The notes beneath the pieces are model-generated. The model did no database searches. It was not told the origin of the DNA and saw nothing but the letters and a program-made list of their open reading frames with translations. A program made the translations under genes and the position numbers. Below, one piece after another: positions 34,822 through 43,431 of a DNA stretch of 64,000 nt (positions within the stretch are counted from its first letter, which is position 1; each line of letters starts with the position of its first letter). The stretch is from Emcibacter sp048269205 (GTDB taxonomy: Bacteria > Pseudomonadota > Alphaproteobacteria > Sphingomonadales > Emcibacteraceae). The stretch covers positions 248,001-312,000 of the forward strand of contig NZ_JBLXJC010000001.1 in assembly GCF_048269205.1 (NCBI RefSeq), in the 5' to 3' direction.

Positions 34822-36885
34822 ATGAAGTTCTGGTCTGATCTCGGCTTCCGGGGGAAAATGGTATTGTCCCTGGTAGGCCTCAGCCTTTTATCGGCGTTGA
34901 TTTTCGTGGTTATTATGAATATCACGGTCGGCCGGATTACCGATACCGCGCTGGAGCGCGAGCTCGGCGTTCTCTATGATGATCTTCTTGGACGTATTGA
35001 TGCGGAGGCCCGCCGAGCCCGCTCCATGGCCGAAGCCGTGGCCGCCAACAAGGCGGTTGAGGACGCTTTTGCTGCCGGCGATCGGGAGGCCCTGGCGAAA
35101 ATGTTTGCCGGGCATTTCAAGGATCTGAAAGAAAACACCGGCGTACGCCAGTTCCAGTTCCACAGCCCGCCCGCCATATCTTTCCTGCGGGTGCACAAGC
35201 CGGAAAAATTCGGTGACGACCTGTCCGGTTTCCGCAAAACGGTTCTTGAAACCAATGAAAGCCGCTCCGCCCGGACCGGCCTTGAAAAAGGTGTTGCCGG
35301 GATCGGTATTCGCGGCGTAGTGCCGGTAAGTGGCGCTGCGGGGCATGTGGGATCTGTGGAGTTTGGGCTGTCGCTCGGCAATGACTTTATCAAAAGGGTC
35401 GCCGACCGGCCCGGCTATGAAATCCTGCTGTATGTATTTGAAGGCAACAACAAGGCGAAATTATTCGCGGCCAGTACCGACGAGGTGCCTCTGGACAGCG
35501 GCCTTCTTGCCACAGCGCGCAGCGGCAAGCAGATTGAAACCGGCTTTTCCGTGAACGGCGAGGACCGGGGCCTGCTGGCCGGGCCGGTGAAGGACTTCTC
35601 CGGCCAGACCATCGGTGTGGCCGTGCTGCTTCTGGACAGTTCCCATTATGCAGCGTTGCGCTCGTCTGCTCATTTGTCGAGCTTTGGCGCCCTTGTATTG
35701 CTTCTGGTGATGGCCGGTCTTGTGGTTCTGGTTATGTATCGGTCCTGCGCCGCGCCGCTGGTGGACCTGACGGCGGTGATTTCCCGATTGGCAAAAGGCG
35801 ATACCTCCGGTGAGACTGTCAGGAGTGACCGGGGGGACGAAATTGGCGAGATCGCCCGGGCCGTGGGTATCTTCCGCGAAGGGTTGATTGAACAGAAAGC
35901 CATGGCCGAGGAAATCACCTCCCGCGAGCAAAAAGAACGCGAGCAGCAGGAGCAACTGCGCCGGGAAAAAGAGGAACGGGAAACGGCTGCCCGGGTGGCG
36001 GAGGAAGAAAACCGCCGCGCCCAGGAAGCGGAACGGGCCCGCGCCATGGCCGACCTGGCCGATAAATTTGAAAAGTCTGTCCAGGGTGTTATCGATAAGG
36101 TGGCGGACACCACAAAGCTATTGGGACAACGGGCCGGCGATCTGTCGCGTCTCTCTGCTGATGGGGTGAACAAGGCCGAGCTTGGCAACAAGGCGGTGAG
36201 CGAAGCCTCTGGCAATATGAATATGGTCGCCTCCAGTACCGAGGAAATGGCCGTGTCCGTTTCCGAGATCACCAGCCAGGTGTCCCGCTCCAGCAAGAGC
36301 GCCCAGGAGGCCGTAAGCAAGGGCAGTACCGCCCAACAGCAGATAGAGCAGTTGTCCGCCAAGGTTGAGTCCATCGACAATGTGCTGAAGCTGATTCAGG
36401 AAATTTCCGAGCAGACCAACCTGCTGGCGCTCAATGCCACCATCGAGGCAGCCCGTGCCGGTGAAGCCGGCAAGGGTTTTGCGGTGGTCGCCAACGAGGT
36501 CAAGGCCCTGGCCACCCAGACCGCCAGTGCGGCTGGGGAGATCCACGATCAGGTTGAGGAAATGCAGGGCACGACCCGGGGAGTGGTCGAGGAAATCATG
36601 TCGATGGTGCAAATCATCAACAAATTTGGAGAAATGATGACCGGCATTGCCGCGGCGGTGGAAGAACAGGATGCGGCCACAAAGGAGATTGCCCGCAGCG
36701 CCCGCATGGCGTCGGACAATTCTGGCGAGGTTTCCAGGAATATTGCCGGGCTTACCGAAACCGTGGATGAAACCGGCAGCATGTCAGGCTCACTGACCGA
36801 TGTGGCCCGTGATCTGGGCGAGCGTGTGCAGAGCTTGCAGGACAGCACCAACAATTTCCTGATGCAGGTCCGGCAGGGCGGCTAA
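34822..36885 (+). CDS. methyl-accepting chemotaxis protein with Cache-like sensor
   Basis: A 687-residue chemoreceptor. Segments near 8-30 and 290-315 flank a periplasmic Cache-like domain (GVRQFQFHSPPAISFLRVH, GIGIRGVVPV). HAMP follows (about 315-370), then a Glu/Arg-rich coiled coil and the signalling hairpin, whose tip reads EQTNLLALNATIEAARAGEAG. The ATG at 34822 sits eight bases after AAGGAG; the TTG at 34801 is less likely. The C-terminus lacks a CheR-docking pentapeptide. A terminator follows. Confidence 0.93.
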   Translation: MKFWSDLGFRGKMVLSLVGLSLLSALIFVVIMNITVGRITDTALERELGVLYDDLLGRIDAEARRARSMAEAVAANKAVEDAFAAGDREALAKMFAGHFKDLKENTGVRQFQFHSPPAISFLRVHKPEKFGDDLSGFRKTVLETNESRSARTGLEKGVAGIGIRGVVPVSGAAGHVGSVEFGLSLGNDFIKRVADRPGYEILLYVFEGNNKAKLFAASTDEVPLDSGLLATARSGKQIETGFSVNGEDRGLLAGPVKDFSGQTIGVAVLLLDSSHYAALRSSAHLSSFGALVLLLVMAGLVVLVMYRSCAAPLVDLTAVISRLAKGDTSGETVRSDRGDEIGEIARAVGIFREGLIEQKAMAEEITSREQKEREQQEQLRREKEERETAARVAEEENRRAQEAERARAMADLADKFEKSVQGVIDKVADTTKLLGQRAGDLSRLSADGVNKAELGNKAVSEASGNMNMVASSTEEMAVSVSEITSQVSRSSKSAQEAVSKGSTAQQQIEQLSAKVESIDNVLKLIQEISEQTNLLALNATIEAARAGEAGKGFAVVANEVKALATQTASAAGEIHDQVEEMQGTTRGVVEEIMSMVQIINKFGEMMTGIAAAVEEQDAATKEIARSARMASDNSGEVSRNIAGLTETVDETGSMSGSLTDVARDLGERVQSLQDSTNNFLMQVRQGG

Positions 36886-36913
36886 GGGCAAGTAATTTAT
36901 TGCGGTTAGAGGA

Positions 36914-36945
36914 CAGGAGTCCTATATAGGGCTCCTGATCTTTTT
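36914..36945 (+). terminator. terminator after the first chemoreceptor
   Basis: CAGGAGTCC pairs with GGGCTCCTG (one G-T pair) around TATATA, followed by a five-T run. Confidence 0.75.
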
Positions 36946-36961
36946 GTGTCGAGGTTTTATC

Positions 36962-37291
36962 ATGAGCGAACTGCCACCCTGCCCGAAATGTAATAGCCCT
37001 TATTCTTACGAGGACGGTGCTCTGCTGATCTGTCCCGAATGCGCCCATGAGTGGAACCCGGCCCAGGCGGCCGAGGAAGAGGCCGTCCGCGACAGTGTTG
37101 GTAATGTGCTTAACGACGGCGATACGGTCACGGTCATCAAGGACCTGAAGGTGAAGGGCTCTTCTTCGGTGGTCAAGGTCGGCACCAAGGTCAAGAACAT
37201 CCGCCTGGTGGAGGGTGATCACGATATCGACTGCAAGATCGACGGCATCGGTCAGATGGGGCTGAAATCGGAATTTGTGCGCAAGGTCTAG
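36962..37291 (+). CDS. yjdM: YjdM/PhnA-type zinc-ribbon protein
   Basis: A 109-residue protein. The N-terminal zinc ribbon holds CPKC and CPEC, and the C-terminal KOW-like domain (about 45-109) contains DGDTVTVIKDLKVKGSS. It matches the widespread YjdM family, formerly called PhnA, despite no proven role in phosphonate use. The start at 36962 (MSELPPCPKC) is conserved. It stands alone after the chemoreceptor terminator. Confidence 0.92.
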   Translation: MSELPPCPKCNSPYSYEDGALLICPECAHEWNPAQAAEEEAVRDSVGNVLNDGDTVTVIKDLKVKGSSSVVKVGTKVKNIRLVEGDHDIDCKIDGIGQMGLKSEFVRKV

Positions 37292-37433
37292 GGTGCAGGG
37301 TCTGACACTGGCGATAATATGATTGTTGCCCGCCGGAAACAGGTGTAGATTCAGTGGCGCATCTTGCAGCAATCGCGGCGCACCTCCGACGTCCCTTACG
37401 GGAACGGGCGCCCTTCTGGAGTGATTTCTTGAA

Positions 37434-38111
37434 ATGACAGTGACCACGGCCTGCCCGCCGCCGCCCGGTGGCGGGAATTTTGCCGATGACGGTGCCGACC
37501 TCCGCCTGTTCGAACATATCGCCCGGGAACTGGAGGACAAGGGGTATTGCCTTTATACCGGCGGTCTGTCGGAGGGATTGGAGGTCATTCTTTCCGACCA
37601 GATTGCCGAAATTCCCGAACGTGATTTCCGTCCGGCCCGCATTGGTCGCAAGGTGGCGCGCCGGAAAAACAACAGTATTCGCCGTGACACAATCAGCTGG
37701 ATTACCGGCGAACGCCCGGCCGGCAAAGCCTGGCTTGACTGGGCCGATGCGCTTCGTCTCTATCTTAACCGCCGTTTGTTCCTGGGGCTGAATTCTTTTG
37801 AAAGCCATTATGCCCGATATGGGGCCGGGGATTTCTATCGACGCCATTACGACGCCTTTCAGGGGGAATCCAACCGGATACTCTCTCTGGTGGCTTATCT
37901 GAATCACGACTGGCAGCCCGGGGATGGCGGTGAACTTCTCATGTACCCGGGCGGTGGGGGGCGGGCACCGGTAGCGGTGGCGCCCGCGTTCGGCACACTG
38001 GCGGTTTTTCTGAGCGAGGAAATGCCCCACGAAGTTCTACCCTGCCGTTCGGAGCGTCTCTCCATTGCCGGCTGGTTCCGGGTCAGGCCGATAGAGATTC
38101 CATTGAGCTGA
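37434..38111 (+). CDS. 2OG-Fe(II) oxygenase, prolyl hydroxylase-like
   Basis: A 225-residue dioxygenase of the PKHD/EGL-9-like group. Iron ligands are H138 and D140 (YRRHYDAF) and H199 (MPHEV), and R208 in RLSIAGWF binds 2-oxoglutarate. Such enzymes hydroxylate a protein residue, often proline. No partner substrate gene such as EF-Tu is nearby. GGAG lies 12 bases before the ATG, which is longish. Confidence 0.88.
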   Translation: MTVTTACPPPPGGGNFADDGADLRLFEHIARELEDKGYCLYTGGLSEGLEVILSDQIAEIPERDFRPARIGRKVARRKNNSIRRDTISWITGERPAGKAWLDWADALRLYLNRRLFLGLNSFESHYARYGAGDFYRRHYDAFQGESNRILSLVAYLNHDWQPGDGGELLMYPGGGGRAPVAVAPAFGTLAVFLSEEMPHEVLPCRSERLSIAGWFRVRPIEIPLS

Positions 38112-38236
38112 AACAGGCCATATCAGTAGTATCTCCAGAATTATTTTCTAAACAAGCCCCTTCTTAAGAATTGTTTAAATTCATTGGGTTAGACTTACTC
38201 AATAAAGATGTAAGACAGAAAATAGTGGAGTTTGTG

Positions 38237-38839
38237 ATGAGGTTACTGTCTGTTATACTATCCATAGTTCTGGTGACGTTGACTGGATATTCCCAGTCCC
38301 ATGCCCAGAGCCGCCCGCCCAAGGTGTCGATCAATGACAAGGTTATTGAAGACGTACGCAACTGGCTGCAACAGCCGCTGGTATTCATAACTCTGGGGGC
38401 GCAAAATCAAAAATATGCGTCTCTCGGCAACAATGATATTCTGGGGCTTGACCAGGCGTGGCGAAAGGAGCGTGACAAATCCTTCCAGCCGATGATTGCT
38501 GCGACCTTGAACAATCCGCTTTCCACCTATCTGACCCAGATACAGGCCAAATCCCTTGGCCTGTATGTGGAAATTTTCGTCATGGACAACAAGGGTCTCA
38601 ATGCAGGGCAAAGTTCTGTTACCTCTGATTTCTGGCAGGGTGATGAAGATAAATATCTCAAAACCTTTCCTGTGAGCGTCGATGAAGTCTTTATTGATGA
38701 GCCGGAATGGGACGAGAGTTTCAAAATCTGGAGGTTGCAGGTCAGCATGACGATAACCTCTGAAACAGGAGAGAAGGTCGGTGTGGCGACAGTCGAGTTC
38801 AATATGAATGAACTGAAACGCCGCTTCGGGGAGAGTTAA
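38237..38839 (+). CDS. secreted stand-alone Cache/PDC sensor-domain protein
   Basis: A 200-residue protein with a signal peptide (about 1-24, ending SHAQS) and one Cache-like domain with LGLYVEIFVMDNKGLNAGQSS and DFWQGDEDKY. It has no membrane or signalling domain of its own. Its gene is three bases before a chemoreceptor gene, so it probably supplies the ligand-binding part to that receptor from the periplasm. GGAG at 38227 fixes the ATG at 38237. Confidence 0.82.
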   Translation: MRLLSVILSIVLVTLTGYSQSHAQSRPPKVSINDKVIEDVRNWLQQPLVFITLGAQNQKYASLGNNDILGLDQAWRKERDKSFQPMIAATLNNPLSTYLTQIQAKSLGLYVEIFVMDNKGLNAGQSSVTSDFWQGDEDKYLKTFPVSVDEVFIDEPEWDESFKIWRLQVSMTITSETGEKVGVATVEFNMNELKRRFGES

Positions 38840-38842
38840 GAC

Positions 38843-40624
38843 ATGAAAAAGCTTTATAATTTACCCATCACACAGAAAATCATCTCGGCTTTTTCTGTCC
38901 TGATGTTGATTACTCTTTTGGCGTCAGCAGCCATTTATATCAATACATCAACCATGAACGAGCGGGCGCAAGAAACCCGTATGGTCAACGAACTGACACA
39001 TAGTCTGAACAAGGTGATGTCAGAGGTCCGTATGCAGCGCCAGGCGGTGCTTTATCTTCTGGTGGCAAGCGACCGTTCTGTTCTCGAGGAATATCAGAGC
39101 AGTCTGGAATCCTACAAACAGGCTTATCGCGAACTTGTCTCCATGACGAAAGGTGACGAGGTTCTGGCCCCGTTGGTGAAGTCGTTTGGAAGTGCTGTAG
39201 ATGACTGGAATAACAACTATGTGGCTAAACAGATTAACCTGACCGGAAACTACCTGACGGTCAATGAGGCACGGGGTCTGGAAATTACCGGAGTGCCGAA
39301 AAAGCTTATGGATCAGATGTCGGATATCCAGAAAGAATTTGATGCGACTATGACTGGACGCCTGACGACCAGCTATGCGGCATCAGATGCTGCGGCACAG
39401 AATGTGAGTATTGCTGTTTTCGTTTCAAATCTTCTTGTTGCTGTTCTTCTGGTAGTCAGCGGTTTCTTCTTGAGCCGGGTGATTGCCAATCCGATCCGCC
39501 GGTTGACAGAGTCCATGCTGGCGCTTGCGGATGGCGATAATAGTGTTGAAATACCTCTGGCGCCTGGCCGGGATGAAATCGGTAAAATGACCGAGACGGT
39601 AGAGATTTTCAAAGCCAATGCCGTTGAGCGTGAAAGACTTGCGGAAGAGGCAGAAGAACACCGTCGCCGGCAGGAGCAAATGGATGAAGAGCGCAATGCC
39701 GAACAGAAACGTCAGCAGGAAGAGGAAATGCAGCGTCAGCAGCAGGAACTGGAGGCCAGAGAACGTAAAAACACTCTGCTGACCCAGCTCATGCAGAAAT
39801 TTGAATCTGACATTGCCGTGACAAGCAAGACAGTTTCCAGTGCTGTTGATAATCTGCTGTCCAGCGCGGACGAAATTTTCAACATTTCCGAAGACGCCCG
39901 CAATCAATCCCAGGGTGCGGCTGACGGTGCCCAGCAATCTTCCAGCAATATTCAGACAGTGGCCGGAGCTACGGAGCAGCTCGGCGCTTCCATTCGCGAA
40001 ATCAGCCAGCAGGTTTCCAGGTCGACCCAGGGATCACAGGACGCGGCGAATATGGCCCAGGATACCAACAAGACTGTTCAGTTGTTGACCGAGTCCTCTG
40101 AGTCCATTGGTAATGTGATCAAGCTGATCAACGATATTGCCGAACAGACCAACCTGTTGGCGCTGAACGCCACCATTGAGGCGGCGCGTGCCGGTGAGGC
40201 GGGCAAGGGATTTGCCGTTGTGGCCACGGAAGTGAAAAGTCTGGCGACACAGACTTCCGATGCAACTCAGCAGATCCAGTCCCAGATTTCTTCCGTGCAG
40301 AATCATATCAGTGATGTGAGCGCGGCCATGCAAAAGATCGATAGCGCCATTCGCAATGTTGCCGATACGGCGTCCGGTATTGCTTCTGCAGTTGAAGAGC
40401 AGCAGGCGGCGACACAGGAGATTGCCCGGAATGTCCAGGATTCCGCTCAGGGCAGTGAACAGGTTAATGTGAATGTGAACAAGGTGCTCGAGGGTATGGA
40501 TGTCAATGTCGCTGCCGCGGAGAAAGTACGCAAGGCCTCCGCCGACATGAATGATGCATTCAGCAGTATGAGCGGCCTGACATCGTCATTCCTTCAGGAA
40601 GTGCAGCAGGTGGCAGCCGGCTAA
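38843..40624 (+). CDS. methyl-accepting chemotaxis protein with 4HB-type sensor
   Basis: A 593-residue chemoreceptor. Helix 1 (about 13-31) and helix 2 (about 192-212) flank a 160-residue helical-bundle sensor. HAMP follows (about 212-265), then a Gln/Glu-rich coiled coil (about 265-315) and the signalling hairpin with EQTNLLALNATIEAARAGEAG at its tip. The three-base gap from the Cache protein gene implies joint expression. No pentapeptide tether is seen. Confidence 0.93.
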   Translation: MKKLYNLPITQKIISAFSVLMLITLLASAAIYINTSTMNERAQETRMVNELTHSLNKVMSEVRMQRQAVLYLLVASDRSVLEEYQSSLESYKQAYRELVSMTKGDEVLAPLVKSFGSAVDDWNNNYVAKQINLTGNYLTVNEARGLEITGVPKKLMDQMSDIQKEFDATMTGRLTTSYAASDAAAQNVSIAVFVSNLLVAVLLVVSGFFLSRVIANPIRRLTESMLALADGDNSVEIPLAPGRDEIGKMTETVEIFKANAVERERLAEEAEEHRRRQEQMDEERNAEQKRQQEEEMQRQQQELEARERKNTLLTQLMQKFESDIAVTSKTVSSAVDNLLSSADEIFNISEDARNQSQGAADGAQQSSSNIQTVAGATEQLGASIREISQQVSRSTQGSQDAANMAQDTNKTVQLLTESSESIGNVIKLINDIAEQTNLLALNATIEAARAGEAGKGFAVVATEVKSLATQTSDATQQIQSQISSVQNHISDVSAAMQKIDSAIRNVADTASGIASAVEEQQAATQEIARNVQDSAQGSEQVNVNVNKVLEGMDVNVAAAEKVRKASADMNDAFSSMSGLTSSFLQEVQQVAAG

Positions 40625-40658
40625 AAAGCAATGTCCTCCGGGAGTTGAAACATTAAAG

Positions 40659-40685
40659 GCGGGAACCTCTGGTTCCCGCTTTTTT
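40659..40685 (+). terminator. terminator after the Cache/chemoreceptor operon
   Basis: GCGGGAACC (40659-40667) pairs with GGTTCCCGC (40671-40679) around TCT, followed by six T. Confidence 0.93.
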
Positions 40686-40749
40686 CGTTGCAGGGGCAGG
40701 CTGTTTTTTCGTCTGGATTGTACACCATTCGGTAACCTGCCGATCAATA

Positions 40750-41643
40750 TCAGCGCTGCGAGAGAATTGGCGAAGCGGCGATGGCCATCTGGTCGTTTCT
40801 ATGCTCCGCGCCCGGCACGGTCTGCAGTTTCCAGTTGAACGATACATCGAGTTTTTTCGCCATGGTGCGGGCTGCCTCAAAGAAATAGTGGCCACGGGCG
40901 AAACGGTGTGGTCCCTGACGCATTGCTTCCTGCGTGCGGCGCAGGGATTTGTGGTTGGGATCGGTATCCTTATCTCCCAGCAGGATAATGACATTCCTGC
41001 CGAACAACGGTTTCAGGCTATCCCGATCGATGCCGCTATCCTTCAGGCCATAGGGATAAGGCTCGTCTTCCGTCGGGGCTGTATACCAGCCTGCATTGGC
41101 CGAGATGGCCATTTCGATTTTGGCGTCGGGTTTATAGAGCAGGAAGCGGTGGACAAACTGGCTGCCGGCGGAATGGCCATAGAGGCGATAGCCCTCGCGC
41201 TTCGAGCCCAGATCCTTTTTCATGGTTTCGAACAGGGGATCCAGGGCGGAAAAGCTCCACTGTTCCTCTGGGTTTTTACGGCCATCCTTAGTGAAAACAT
41301 TACCCAGATTATAGCCGGCGGCACCGGGGAAATCCTGTTTGCTGAATTCGGGCACGAGGAGAATGAACCCATACTCGCGGGCAAGTGGCGTCCATTCAGA
41401 AAGATAGCGATCCGCATCCCGCTTGACACCATGCATGACAATGACGATCGGCGTGTCGGCATTATAATTTTCCGGGAGGGTATACCAAACGGGAATGGCC
41501 GGGCCGCCCCAGCCTTTAAAAATAAACCGGTTGCTGTCGGGGGACAGGTAAACCCCCGACAGCACCGGAGTTGAAAGGAAGAAAAGACTACCCGTTACAA
41601 AGAGAAGTAGGAAAATACAGGGTGTAAGGGCTTTTCTGATCAT
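40750..41643 (-). CDS. exported alpha/beta hydrolase
   Basis: A 297-residue hydrolase with an N-terminal signal or anchor (about 5-27). The nucleophile elbow is GHSAG (S158), the oxyanion strand is IVIVMHGVKRDADRY (about 66-80), and a late aspartate (GDKDTDP) and histidine (PGAEHR) can complete the triad. It resembles PHB-depolymerase or feruloyl-esterase-type lipases. It follows the gamma-glutamyltransferase gene by 43 bases on the same strand, so it may act on the same imported material. Confidence 0.85.
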   Translation of the reverse strand: MIRKALTPCIFLLLFVTGSLFFLSTPVLSGVYLSPDSNRFIFKGWGGPAIPVWYTLPENYNADTPIVIVMHGVKRDADRYLSEWTPLAREYGFILLVPEFSKQDFPGAAGYNLGNVFTKDGRKNPEEQWSFSALDPLFETMKKDLGSKREGYRLYGHSAGSQFVHRFLLYKPDAKIEMAISANAGWYTAPTEDEPYPYGLKDSGIDRDSLKPLFGRNVIILLGDKDTDPNHKSLRRTQEAMRQGPHRFARGHYFFEAARTMAKKLDVSFNWKLQTVPGAEHRNDQMAIAASPILSQR

Positions 41644-41686
41644 CTTTCCATCCTATCAAGGGTTGACTGTTTTGGTCAGTCTTTTG

Positions 41687-43336
41687 TTATTGAGTTAAAT
41701 CTTCTTTCCAGGCGATCCCCACCAGGCCGTCCCGGCGCGGGTCCGCCGCCCCGGTCCATTGGTTGCTCTCATGAGCCAGGGCATGCACGCCGCCGAAATA
41801 GGGGTCATACTGGCTGTCGGAAACCCCGTATTTGGGGCGCTTCAGAACAAACCCCCGTTTTGCCATGCCTGCGAGCAGCTCTGTACCGACTTCCGGACCC
41901 TCCACATAGGCCTTGTTGTCAGGCACCACATGGACCCGGAAGGCGCTGACAGCGGCTTCCACTCCAGCCTTCACATCCACCCAGTGACTTGTGACCTGGG
42001 CGACGGCGGAAATAATGCGGGCGCTGCCGGGGCTGCCCAAAACCAATTCTGCTTCTCCGTTGCGGGAAAGGATCGTGGCGCTCATGGAGGAATAGGGCAT
42101 TTCAAAGGCCTTCAGCACATAGGGGCTGCCGTCATCCTTCAGGCGAAAACCCTGCATATAGTTGTTGTAAAGAAAACCATAGTCCGGATGGGCCACTTTT
42201 GAACCGAAATAGCTGTCGATGCTCTGGGTGACCGCCACTGCCATGCCATTACCATCGACCACAGAGAAGTGTGTGGTTTCCCCGCCGGTCTGGTCGCGCC
42301 AAGCGGCGAGCAGGCGGGCGGCTTCCTCTTTGGATATTTTCCGGCTGATATTTTCCTCATAATCGGTGAAGCTGGGCACCGGATCGTTTTTGCGGGTCCC
42401 ATGGGCAAGCTTCATGGCGTCCAGCAGGCCAAGACGGCGCCGGTCGTCATCCTGCTCCAGATCTGACTGTTCCATCTGCTCCAGAATATTGAGAATCTGG
42501 ATCATGACCCAGCCACCGAACGGCGGCGGCAGGCTGGCCACCTCATGGCCGCGGTAGCTGCTGATCAGCGGCTCGACAATCCGGGGCTCGGGAAATCTGG
42601 CCAGATCCTCTTCGGTGATCCAGCCGCCGTTTTCTTTCATGTCTCTGGCAATGTCTTTGGCAATCTTGCCGGTATAAAAATCCTGGGCCCCGGCTGCGGC
42701 AATGTGCTCCAGCATCTTTGCCAGTTTTTTCTGACGAACAACTTCACCTACCTGATAATCAGTGCCGTCGGATTTGACAAAGATTTCCCGGGCCGTGTCC
42801 TGTTTCTTCAGGTCGTCGCCGTAAAAGCGAAAAGCCTTCTGGCGAAAGGGGCCGACGGTGAAGCCGTTCCGGGCCACCTTGATTGCAGGCTCGACCAGTT
42901 CCTGCCATTTGACGTTTCCACTACCGAATTTCCGGTACGCCAGATCAAGCACCTTGGGGGTCGACGGCACAGTGGAGGCGGTGCGGCCGTATCTAAGCTG
43001 TTCCTTCGTCACATTTTCAGGCAGATGGCGCGGTGACCAGGTGGTGCCGTGAATAACAAAGGGCTTCCCGCCCCCTCCCGGATGAACCAGCATCACGGTC
43101 TGGCCGGCGATACCGGAGCCGGCAGGTTCGCTCACTCCCAGCGCCAAAGATACGGCAATGGCGGCGTCAATGGCATTGCCGCCCTTTTCGAGGATTTTGA
43201 TCCCGGCGGCGGTGGCCTCCGGTGCGGCTGAGGAAACGGCACCGGCAAAGGTTTTTTCCTGCTCCGCAGAACAGGCGGAAACCAGAACCAGACTGATGGA
43301 AATAATGAAGGAAATAAATGTGGAACGCTTGCCCAT
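41687..43336 (-). CDS. ggt: gamma-glutamyltransferase (lipoprotein)
   Basis: A 549-residue Ntn-hydrolase precursor. The signal peptide carries a lipobox (SAC, about 21-23). The autocleavage/catalytic threonine lies in GGETTHFSVVDGNG, and the oxyanion and binding elements include GSPGSARI. GGT hydrolyses gamma-glutamyl amides such as glutathione in the periplasm and splits itself into large and small chains. AGGA precedes the ATG. Its place behind a TonB receptor terminator and beside a hydrolase and amino-acid catabolic genes fits a scavenging role. Confidence 0.93.
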   Translation of the reverse strand: MGKRSTFISFIISISLVLVSACSAEQEKTFAGAVSSAAPEATAAGIKILEKGGNAIDAAIAVSLALGVSEPAGSGIAGQTVMLVHPGGGGKPFVIHGTTWSPRHLPENVTKEQLRYGRTASTVPSTPKVLDLAYRKFGSGNVKWQELVEPAIKVARNGFTVGPFRQKAFRFYGDDLKKQDTAREIFVKSDGTDYQVGEVVRQKKLAKMLEHIAAAGAQDFYTGKIAKDIARDMKENGGWITEEDLARFPEPRIVEPLISSYRGHEVASLPPPFGGWVMIQILNILEQMEQSDLEQDDDRRRLGLLDAMKLAHGTRKNDPVPSFTDYEENISRKISKEEAARLLAAWRDQTGGETTHFSVVDGNGMAVAVTQSIDSYFGSKVAHPDYGFLYNNYMQGFRLKDDGSPYVLKAFEMPYSSMSATILSRNGEAELVLGSPGSARIISAVAQVTSHWVDVKAGVEAAVSAFRVHVVPDNKAYVEGPEVGTELLAGMAKRGFVLKRPKYGVSDSQYDPYFGGVHALAHESNQWTGAADPRRDGLVGIAWKEDLTQ

Positions 43337-43387
43337 TAGATTATCCTGTACCCAATATCGATCTTTGAAATTTTTGTTTTTACCATG

Positions 43388-43416
43388 AAAAAGGGCGACG
43401 GTCGAAACCGTCGCCC
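43388..43416 (-). terminator. terminator after the first TonB receptor
   Basis: On the minus strand GGGCGACGGT pairs perfectly with ACCGTCGCCC around a 4-base loop, followed by five T. Confidence 0.93.
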
Positions 43417-43431
43417 GGAAGCTTCAGGAAC

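Noticed and set aside
41644..41686. Hairpin GACTG/CAGTC between the gamma-glutamyltransferase and hydrolase genes as terminator
   Set aside because: The stem is only 5 bp and no T-run follows on the transcribed strand, so read-through into the hydrolase gene is likely.
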